Of a stretch of DNA of 45,051 nucleotides, positions 23,608 to 30,850 are shown piece by piece. The notes beneath the pieces are model-generated. The model was not told the DNA's origin, made no database searches, and saw nothing but the letters and a program-made list of their open reading frames with translations. Positions within the stretch are counted from its first letter, which is position 1, and each line of letters opens with the position of its first letter. Position numbers and translations under genes: made by a program. This stretch comes from Clostridiales bacterium (GTDB taxonomy: Bacteria; Bacillota; Clostridia; Lachnospirales; Lachnospiraceae): contig JAHAJA010000034.1 in assembly GCA_018372435.1 (NCBI GenBank), positions 1 to 45,051 of the forward strand, in the 5' to 3' direction.

Positions 23608-24507
23608 TTATTCCTTAACTGCTCCTACCATCATACCTTTAACAAAATATTTTTGTAAGAATGGATAGACACAGCAGATAGGCAAAGTAGTGATAACCAT
23701 TGCGGCTAGTTTTATAGATGTTGAAGTTGTATCTGAAGTTTGAACTTGTACCGATATATTTCCCGCCATCTGGGAAGATTGAACCTGTGCAACTAGTCTA
23801 TACAAAAATGTCTGAATTGGTTCTAAGTCTGTACGATTGGTCATATACATCAAACCACCAAAATAATCGTTCCATTGACCTACACCTGCGAATAGTGCAA
23901 TTGTAGCAAATACGGGCTTTGATAATGGAATAATAATTTTACGGAAAATTGTTAAGTCATTTGCACCATCGATCTTGGCTGACTCCTCTAAGGCTGCAGG
24001 TATTTCTTTAAAGAAGTTAATAAAGATTAATAAGTTAAAGAAATTGAAAGCTGCAGGTATTATGTAAACCAAGAAATTGTTTAATAAGTTTAATTGTTTA
24101 AACAATAGGAACGTTGGTATCAAACCACCTGAGAAGAACATCGTAAGTGTTCCAATTGCCATATAGTACTTTCTACCAATCAATCTATCTTTTGATAATG
24201 GGTAAGCAACCATCGCAGTAAACAAAACATTAAGCGTAGTACCAATTAACGTCTTACCTATAGTCACTTTAAAAGCTTGCAAAACACTTCCATTAGAAAA
24301 TACACTCTTATAATTCGCTAAGGAGAATTTTCTAGGCCACCAATAGATGCCACCTTGAAGCGCATCTGTTGCATCGTTAAGCGAATTCACAACTACATAC
24401 CAAATTGGATATAAACATACAAAACAGATTAATAACATAAATATTACATTAAATGTATCAAATATTACGGTTCCACGGGAACGCTTAATTTTTCTTTTTG
24501 TCTTCAT
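23608..24507 (-). CDS. ABC sugar permease, YtcP/CUT1 type
   Basis: I start it at ATG 24507, which has AGGAGGG 5 bases before it; a longer in-frame start at 24585 would overlap the previous gene. The product of 299 residues has six membrane helices: the first near 20-42 (IFMLLICFVCLYPIWYVVVN) and the last ending just before PFLQKYFVKGMMVGAVKE, the usual C terminus of this family. The EAA loop EESAKIDGANDLTIFRKIII lies near 190-210 and contacts the ATPase. Together with the LplB-type partner 11 bases upstream it forms the transmembrane channel for the oligosaccharide importer. Confidence 0.93.
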   Translation of the reverse strand: MKTKRKIKRSRGTVIFDTFNVIFMLLICFVCLYPIWYVVVNSLNDATDALQGGIYWWPRKFSLANYKSVFSNGSVLQAFKVTIGKTLIGTTLNVLFTAMVAYPLSKDRLIGRKYYMAIGTLTMFFSGGLIPTFLLFKQLNLLNNFLVYIIPAAFNFFNLLIFINFFKEIPAALEESAKIDGANDLTIFRKIIIPLSKPVFATIALFAGVGQWNDYFGGLMYMTNRTDLEPIQTFLYRLVAQVQSSQMAGNISVQVQTSDTTSTSIKLAAMVITTLPICCVYPFLQKYFVKGMMVGAVKE

Positions 24508-24517
24508 CGAATCCCTC

Positions 24518-25480
24518 CTAGTATAATGATCTGCCCAAGCATTTTTTACTTGTTTTATTCGCAATGACAAGTAATAGCAAAGCAATTACCGATTTAAAGA
24601 GTCCGACTGCCGTTGCATAAGAATATTTACCCATAGTCATACCTACTTGATATACATAAGTATCAATAACCTGACTTCTTGATACGTTAATCTGGTTTTT
24701 AAGAATTAATACTTGGTCAAAGTTTGAATTTAGTAACCCTGAAACCTGTAAAATAAGCATTAATGCAATTGTTCCTGTAATAGATGGTAACGTAATTTTG
24801 AAAATCTTTTGAAGTTTTGTTGCTCCATCTACGGTTGCTGCCTCATACATCTGTTGATCTACTCCAGCAATTGCTGCCAGATAGATAATTGCTGACCACC
24901 CTAGTTCCTTCCAACTATCCGATATTACGGATAATCCCCAGAAGTATTTTGCATCTCCAAGGAATGAGATAGGTTCTTTTATTATGTGTGAAGCTACTAG
25001 AAAATCATTAATAACACCTGTTTTTGATAGCCAAGTTACCATGATACCACCAAGTACAACCCAAGAAAGGAAGTGTGGTAAATAGGAAATGGTTTGTGCT
25101 ATCTTTTTGAATTTTACATTTCTGATTTCATTTAACAGCAATGCAAAAATAATTGGTAACGGAAATCCAATAATCAGTTTCAACAAACTGATTCCTAATG
25201 TGTTCTGCATGATATTTAAGAAATTATCATCCATAAAAAATTCTTTAAAGTATTGTAATCCAACCCATGGTGCTTCAGCAATTGTTCTTGTAATTTTAAA
25301 TTTCTTAAAAGCAATTACGATACCTCCCATTGGAATGTAGTTAAAAATCAACATCCAAGCAACTCCTAGAAGTGCCATTACCTGAAGATATTTTTGATTT
25401 GCTAATTGTTTGTAAAAACTAGACTTATTCCTATATTTAATTTTCTTCGGTTTTTTTGTTGTCACAGCTGTATCTGCCAT
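24518..25480 (-). CDS. ABC sugar permease, LplB type
   Basis: The chosen start is ATG 25480 because GGAGGG lies 6 bases before it; the ATG at 25486 touches that site and is unlikely to be used. The product, about 320 residues, has a basic cytoplasmic N terminus, then six membrane helices starting with VMALLGVAWMLIFNYIPMGG, and the EAA loop YEAATVDGATKLQKIFKITL near 215-235. It is the first of the three transporter genes and has its own promoter upstream (25510-25570). Confidence 0.93.
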   Translation of the reverse strand: MADTAVTTKKPKKIKYRNKSSFYKQLANQKYLQVMALLGVAWMLIFNYIPMGGIVIAFKKFKITRTIAEAPWVGLQYFKEFFMDDNFLNIMQNTLGISLLKLIIGFPLPIIFALLLNEIRNVKFKKIAQTISYLPHFLSWVVLGGIMVTWLSKTGVINDFLVASHIIKEPISFLGDAKYFWGLSVISDSWKELGWSAIIYLAAIAGVDQQMYEAATVDGATKLQKIFKITLPSITGTIALMLILQVSGLLNSNFDQVLILKNQINVSRSQVIDTYVYQVGMTMGKYSYATAVGLFKSVIALLLLVIANKTSKKCLGRSLY

Positions 25481-25509
25481 GTTCATCCCTCCGTCCTTTT
25501 TATACCTTA

Positions 25510-25570
25510 ATTATAACTGGTATTGATTTTGTAGTTAATGACACTATTTTTAATTAGGTGTCATTTTTTT
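25510..25570 (-). promoter_or_regulatory. Promoter and shared activator-type motif before the transporter genes
   Basis: On the minus strand the order is an A7 run, ACCTAATTAAAAAT (starting at 25559), a weak TTAACT -35, 17 bases, and TATAATTAA (-10 at 25510-25515). The motif begins exactly 44 bases before the -10 box, as in the phosphorylase promoter at 33631. A dyad, AATGACAC/GTGTCATT (25537-25544 and 25558-25565), overlaps the motif and lies just upstream of the -35. Confidence 0.65.
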
Positions 25571-25581
25571 AGGAAGGTAAA

Positions 25582-26193
25582 TTAGAACTTAACCGAATTC
25601 CATACTTTCTTTTGTATCGTAATTTGGTGTCCATCTTTCAATTGTTCATATACGTTTTTGTCGGTTAAATCAACATCCTTGTACATGGTTTGATAATACC
25701 TCGTTGCTAACGCGATCTTCTCTTGTATAAGAACTAATTTATCTTCTGTTAGTCCAGTGTTCTTTCTATCTTCTTCTGGAATTGTTATAAGTATGTTCTC
25801 TGTTCGTTTCTTACTATCAATGATTTCTTCATCTGTCAAATCATATCCCTCTTGAATCGCTTGTTGGTACAAAAGTTCGTAACGAATGGCATTATCCATT
25901 GACTCTTGTTTCATAACTTCTCCTATGGTTCTACCATCTCCATAATCACGATTCATATAATCCGTATCATTCATAAATGATGCATATAGCTGTCCTTGCA
26001 TCTTGGATAATGTCAGATGATACATAACTTCATCTAGATAGATTTTCTCTTTATCTATGGTTACTACTACCGTAGTCGTTGGATCATAGTTAATATCACG
26101 TCTTGTAAAGCAGGCTATGACAATTCCTAAAATCAGCAAAATTGAAACTATGCATATACAGATAAAACTTTTTCTTTTCATCTTAATAACCAT
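25582..26193 (-). CDS. Membrane-anchored SurA-N-like protein of unknown function
   Basis: A 203-residue protein with one N-terminal helix (about residues 8-27, CICIVSILLILGIVIACF) and a soluble outer part. The segment VVTIDKEKIYLDEVMYHLTL followed by a long helical region and LLYQQAIQEGYDLTDEEI is the pattern of the SurA/PrsA N-terminal chaperone domain. No peptidyl-prolyl isomerase domain follows; the protein ends about 20 residues after the helix bundle. The cysteine in IACF is not a convincing lipobox. It lies between GH30 and the permease genes, so it may help fold or stabilise the binding protein or another surface component of the locus; that is a guess. The start could also be ATG 26181. 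Confidence 0.6.
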   Translation of the reverse strand: MVIKMKRKSFICICIVSILLILGIVIACFTRRDINYDPTTTVVVTIDKEKIYLDEVMYHLTLSKMQGQLYASFMNDTDYMNRDYGDGRTIGEVMKQESMDNAIRYELLYQQAIQEGYDLTDEEIIDSKKRTENILITIPEEDRKNTGLTEDKLVLIQEKIALATRYYQTMYKDVDLTDKNVYEQLKDGHQITIQKKVWNSVKF

Positions 26194-26259
26194 GCCCTTT
26201 CATTCGATTTGTTTTCTTTCAACCTTCTACCCGCTCTATCTACTCTCATGTGTTTTAAT

Positions 26260-26294
26260 TCAACTCGCCCCAATTAGAGTATGGAACGAGTTGA
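26260..26294 (-). terminator. Stem-loop after the GH30 gene
   Basis: TCAACTCG pairs with CGAGTTGA around a 19-base loop; the minus strand continues ATTAAAAC, so the T-tract is poor. It may only partly terminate the phosphorylase-GH30 transcript, with the transporter promoter acting further on. Confidence 0.4.
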
Positions 26295-26317
26295 TTCAAT
26301 ATTTTACCTAAATCGAC

Positions 26318-27658
26318 TTAGTTTTCCTCGATTATTAGTGTAACAATACTATGACCTTTTACAGTCAATTCTGTACCTATTCCATATTCTCTTAACACTA
26401 CTGGTATATCTCTATCCTGCTTGTTTAATAGAACAACAACTTTCTCTCCCTCTGGATTCATGAATGCTGTCACTTCAATTTGTTCTGTATATTTCGTCAC
26501 TGCAATTCTTCTAGCACCCCCGCGGATATACTTACTAAAATGCCCTACATAGTAATAAGCAAGTCTCTTTTCATAAGTACCTTCGTTGCAATCGCACATA
26601 ATTGGTGCAGCACAAAGGTTATTTACATGGTTTGGTCCACCTTTTTCATCTAGTACTAAATTCCAATCTATATATCCATTCATACCGGCATTAAGGTTTC
26701 CAAGGATATCGTGTGCATACATTTCCGCCTTATAAACATCATTGGAATCCATGAATCGACTGTATTCCACACAACCTTCTGTGAATAGTAACTCCTTATC
26801 TGGATATTGCTCTCTCACAAGACTAACTGCTTCAAAATGATCTCCTGTGTACCAGTGGAATCCAACTCCAGCAATGTACTGGGCTGCCTTCTCATCCTTC
26901 AAGATATCTTGGGCACGTTCATACATAACTTCTTTATTATGATCCCAGATATAGATTTTAACATCACCAAGACCTTGTTCCTCCATAATAGGACCTAAGT
27001 AGTCACGTACAAATTCCATCTCTTCCTCAGCACTGTAGCGACAAGAGTCCCATTCTTGTGTCGCTTCAGGCTCATTCTGTACCGTAATCATCGTTACTGG
27101 AATATCATCTTCAAGGCAATCCTTAATATATCGACAGATATACTCAGCCCATAACTTCCTATACTCTTCTTTTAATTTTCCTCCATGATTCATCTCCCCA
27201 TTGGTCTTCATGAAAGCTGGTGGGCTCCATGGTGATGCAAGAAATTCAATCTTCTGCGTTGTAACTTGTTGTGCTAAGCGAATGAATGGTACAATATACA
27301 ATTGGTCTCTTTCTCTCGTAAAGGTTTCCAAGTTTTTATCCTCTGGATCTTCTACATAAGCATAATTACCAAGAGAGAAATCGCAACTGTTAATATGAGT
27401 TCTTCCTATAGTATAACCAATTCCACTTTCACCAAAATACGCTTCTGCGATTTCTTTTTGTTTCTCTTTACTTAGTTTTGAAAGTGTGTATCCAGCAGAT
27501 TCTGTGAATGCACCACCAAATCCACGGATTTTTTGATACATAACATCTGGATACAGATTCACAACATTCATACAGCCAACTTCCGTTCCCTGTACAACGC
27601 TGGTTGTTTCTAAAAACCTATCTTCACTATAATTTGTTGTTATTGATGTAATCTTCAT
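26318..27658 (-). CDS. Intracellular GH30 beta-glucosidase / beta-1,6-glucanase-like enzyme
   Basis: A 446-residue GH30 enzyme with the family's (beta/alpha)8 barrel plus side beta domain. The family signatures are RGFGGAFTESAG (45-56), SPWSPPAFMKTNG (142-154), the acid/base E196 in TVQNEPEA and the nucleophile E294 in LFTEGCVE. It has no signal peptide, so it acts in the cytoplasm on imported oligosaccharides. GH30 members include beta-1,6-glucanases, beta-glucosidases and glucosylceramidases. With two beta-glucan phosphorylase genes directly upstream, removal of beta-1,6-linked glucose branches from laminarin-type fragments is the best guess. Its ATG follows the previous stop codon directly, and GGAGGAA lies within the end of that gene, so the two are translationally coupled. 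Confidence 0.85.
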   Translation of the reverse strand: MKITSITTNYSEDRFLETTSVVQGTEVGCMNVVNLYPDVMYQKIRGFGGAFTESAGYTLSKLSKEKQKEIAEAYFGESGIGYTIGRTHINSCDFSLGNYAYVEDPEDKNLETFTRERDQLYIVPFIRLAQQVTTQKIEFLASPWSPPAFMKTNGEMNHGGKLKEEYRKLWAEYICRYIKDCLEDDIPVTMITVQNEPEATQEWDSCRYSAEEEMEFVRDYLGPIMEEQGLGDVKIYIWDHNKEVMYERAQDILKDEKAAQYIAGVGFHWYTGDHFEAVSLVREQYPDKELLFTEGCVEYSRFMDSNDVYKAEMYAHDILGNLNAGMNGYIDWNLVLDEKGGPNHVNNLCAAPIMCDCNEGTYEKRLAYYYVGHFSKYIRGGARRIAVTKYTEQIEVTAFMNPEGEKVVVLLNKQDRDIPVVLREYGIGTELTVKGHSIVTLIIEEN

Positions 27659-30600
27659 CTACTTTATTCCTCCAATCATGCACTTAATCTCTACTGCTTC
27701 ACCATTTCTTATTCTAATTGCTGAGTCTCCTGTTATGACACCCTCTTCAAACGATGTTTTTGTTCCATCATTCCACTCAACAAGCACTGTTTGAACATTA
27801 TATCTTCCCGGTATTACATCCATCTTGTCCTCGATGTTATAGCACACCTTCGTTTTACCAAATAACATAGCTTCTACTTTACATTCTTCTGATAATAGAT
27901 AACTTGGAATAACAGGTAGTAACTGCATTATTAGTTCTCCATCTCTTAGAATGAATGGTGTCTCTCCAAACATCATGATTTGCCACATGTTAAGGAATTC
28001 AGCTGTTGAACCACTTAGTCTTGCTACAAAACCTTTCCCATGAATTGCTTCGTTAGGATTTGCACTACTAGCCAAGAAAGATGAGTTCTCCAAGACACTT
28101 CTTCCATACATCTCATAATCAAGGAAAGGTACACATGCATTATGGAAATCTTCGAAGAACTCAGAATATAATCCAGCTTTAAGAAGTTCTAACAGGTACT
28201 TGTATTCCATGTGAAGCCATATAGATTCATTCTCTAACCAACCAGGTGTGAACGCTTTACAACGTCCAATCTCATAAGATGCCTCCTGTAAGGATGTATT
28301 TACCTTATACATAGATAGTTTCCTATCATACAGATTACTTTCCTTCACTTTGCGATATAGAGATTTCTTGTCTTCTTCTTCATTCACAATCTTCATATAT
28401 CTAACAGGGCCTTCTAAGAAGTAAGGCATTCTCTCAACCTCAAATTCCACTGGAATAACCATATCAGCATCTTCACTATATTTTGTTACCTTATAACTAA
28501 AGTAGGTTGGGCATAAACCGTCACTGTATTCAAAAGCCTTATTGATACCTCGTTCCACTACTGATAACCAGTTTCCAAGAAGATTCACTAAGTAGCCATT
28601 GGATAGCGCTCTTTTTTCTCCAGATACACCAAACACAGTCTTTTCTCTATAAAGTTCTTTATAGTCATTACTTGCATTCCAAAAATCTAACTGCTGATTG
28701 CTAACTTCATGTGTATTCTCATCGAACTTCTCAACCAATTGATTTGTGATACCCTCTAACGCTTCCATTAGTTCTGCTAATTCACTGAATACAATTACCG
28801 ATTGACGATAGGAAGATAGTTTCTCGATAGCAAACTTTAACATTCTAGCAAGCTCGTAGGTCTCTGCCATAGAGGAACCGAATATACCAGGTAACCCGTT
28901 AAGCGCATCATACCAACCTGGTTTTCCACCCTCCATCTCTATTCCCATTCCATAAGGGTCTAGTGTAGCATATTTTAAGGTACTAAGCAGTAAAATCTTC
29001 TCCATTAAATTACCTGTTACAACTTCGCCTTTCCCATATGCACTTCTTAACTTATCATTCTCACAGTCTTTCTTTCTTGCTTTATCAAGGAAGTTATATT
29101 GCCTGATTCCATTGTCTGTCTTTACATAACGCTTCTTTCTTGGTAAGAGTGTAACTCTAGTATCAAAATATGTATAACTATAATCTTCAAACAAAAGCTC
29201 CTTCTCATTCTCTGGATATACATGAAGATATTCCTCCACAAGATCTAGGTTATATGTCCAATGATCACTCCAATACCCTTCTCCAAACGAATCGGATGTC
29301 TCTCCATTCGCTTGTTGAAGCACCATCTCAACAAATTCCTTCTCCTGAACTTCATCCTTCCAATTGCAATCTTCTAACGTCATAAATAGTTGACCTGGAG
29401 TAAATTTGCTTCCTAGGAGTTTTAATAATTTAAGCTTACTTGCTTCTGGTACAATTCGTATTATCTTCTCTACTTGCTGCCCTTCTAAGGTATAGCTAAC
29501 CTTTTCTACCGACAAGGGATTATAACCGTCAATTTGAATCATATTATAGAAAGTTCTTATATTCGCTTCCTTCACATACGGTTGAAAACGTACATCTTCA
29601 CGACGATTCTGATTCACATCACGGAAATTACCATTTCCTTGTGAGTAGTATTCAGGTAACATACGAAAATAATTATAATCTCTTTCTATATCTCCATGTT
29701 TTCTAGAATATAGATAGAATATTTTGTTTTTCGCTAATTCAATTGGATAACCTCCACGCAGAACATTATCAAGATACGTCTGTTTACAATATTCATCAAA
29801 CAATTCATTTCCTGTCTTTGTCTCAATTGAATTACATATCTCATCGATTAAAGCATTACCTTCTAGTTGCTTTTCAACATAAAATTGTGGTTGTAACCAT
29901 TTTTCTTTGCAAGTACTAAGAATTGTTTTATTCTCAACTTGACCAAATAGTTCATATAAACAAATCTCTTCTCCAGCCTTTACCATTCTTTTCTCCGCAA
30001 AGAAACAGCATGGTAAATTATTCTGTGTTACTTGTTTCTTCTTAATAAGTTCATCTAAGGATTCACTTCTAAGCCCTACTGCCGCATCAAGGCCCGTATC
30101 ATAATCAAATACAACCGCTGGATCAACAATTGTTGCAAGTTCTTCACCTAGATCATTGATAGCATGTGCAAAGTTTCCTCCTTCAACACCTTGTACACTT
30201 GCAGTATCCTCCATACTTACTCGAACTCGATAGTACGGAGTCTTTGTCTCCACATCTTCTACTTGCATCCATGCCTTTGTTGTCTGTCCCATCTCTTTCA
30301 TGGATCCCATATTCACACCATAAGGAATTACAGCAGGCATACCGTCTAATACTTCAATCATACATTCCTCATCAGACACATTCTTGATGCTTACTTTACG
30401 AACTAAGGCACCAACTTTTTCACCTGGTAGGGAATAATATGTTACACTTGTTTCAATCTGTTGTGATTCCTCGTAATGGTTGACTACTAACTCATTCATA
30501 CCAATCGCCATACTGGTATTTTGGAAATCAGCTTTAAATGGCTCAAAGTAACATCCATCTTTTTTAATAAACGTACGAAATCCTTGAGTCTTGACATTCT

Positions 30601-30817
30601 GATAAGCTTGATGTGCTGGGAAGAATTCCATAATAGCTCGGTCTTTACAATCCACTCCAAAACTCGTTACACCTTGACCACGATTTACATAATAACACCA
30701 AATCGGAATTCCATTCCTACCACTAATACCAGGTAAGAAACTAGCGAATGTAGTTTTCTTTCCATAGTTTTCAATTCTATATCGTTTATTTTCATCTAAT
30801 ATACTGTGTCCTAACAT
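27659..30817 (-). CDS. Glycan phosphorylase, GH161/GH94-related (probable beta-1,3-oligoglucan phosphorylase)
   Basis: A 1052-residue cytoplasmic enzyme. The N-terminal beta-sandwich (about 1-300) and the (alpha/alpha)6 barrel that follows have the clan GH-Q layout. The likely general acid is D637 in KPGWYDALNGLPG; nearby blocks are GYWSDHWTYNLDL (514-526), a C-terminal ENESIWLHMEYKYLLELLK, and NPNEAIHGKGFVARLSGST. These differ from the GH94 RGADWND motif in the adjacent gene and, with the length, fit GH161, whose founding member is a beta-1,3-glucan phosphorylase of Paenibacillus. I cannot run a profile to separate GH161 from GH149 or a distant GH94. The proposed reaction is phosphorolysis of longer beta-1,3-glucan chains to glucose 1-phosphate. 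AAGGAG lies 7 bases before the ATG. Confidence 0.75.
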   Translation of the reverse strand: MLGHSILDENKRYRIENYGKKTTFASFLPGISGRNGIPIWCYYVNRGQGVTSFGVDCKDRAIMEFFPAHQAYQNVKTQGFRTFIKKDGCYFEPFKADFQNTSMAIGMNELVVNHYEESQQIETSVTYYSLPGEKVGALVRKVSIKNVSDEECMIEVLDGMPAVIPYGVNMGSMKEMGQTTKAWMQVEDVETKTPYYRVRVSMEDTASVQGVEGGNFAHAINDLGEELATIVDPAVVFDYDTGLDAAVGLRSESLDELIKKKQVTQNNLPCCFFAEKRMVKAGEEICLYELFGQVENKTILSTCKEKWLQPQFYVEKQLEGNALIDEICNSIETKTGNELFDEYCKQTYLDNVLRGGYPIELAKNKIFYLYSRKHGDIERDYNYFRMLPEYYSQGNGNFRDVNQNRREDVRFQPYVKEANIRTFYNMIQIDGYNPLSVEKVSYTLEGQQVEKIIRIVPEASKLKLLKLLGSKFTPGQLFMTLEDCNWKDEVQEKEFVEMVLQQANGETSDSFGEGYWSDHWTYNLDLVEEYLHVYPENEKELLFEDYSYTYFDTRVTLLPRKKRYVKTDNGIRQYNFLDKARKKDCENDKLRSAYGKGEVVTGNLMEKILLLSTLKYATLDPYGMGIEMEGGKPGWYDALNGLPGIFGSSMAETYELARMLKFAIEKLSSYRQSVIVFSELAELMEALEGITNQLVEKFDENTHEVSNQQLDFWNASNDYKELYREKTVFGVSGEKRALSNGYLVNLLGNWLSVVERGINKAFEYSDGLCPTYFSYKVTKYSEDADMVIPVEFEVERMPYFLEGPVRYMKIVNEEEDKKSLYRKVKESNLYDRKLSMYKVNTSLQEASYEIGRCKAFTPGWLENESIWLHMEYKYLLELLKAGLYSEFFEDFHNACVPFLDYEMYGRSVLENSSFLASSANPNEAIHGKGFVARLSGSTAEFLNMWQIMMFGETPFILRDGELIMQLLPVIPSYLLSEECKVEAMLFGKTKVCYNIEDKMDVIPGRYNVQTVLVEWNDGTKTSFEEGVITGDSAIRIRNGEAVEIKCMIGGIK

Positions 30818-30850
30818 ATTCTGTCTCCTTTTTAATAACCGCGATAATCT

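Noticed and set aside
24508..24585. Overlapping longer start for the YtcP-type permease
   Set aside because: It would overlap the LplB-type gene and skip the strong AGGAGGG site before ATG 24507.
30164..30387. Plus-strand open frames inside the phosphorylase gene
   Set aside because: They are antisense to strongly conserved coding sequence and have no ribosome sites.
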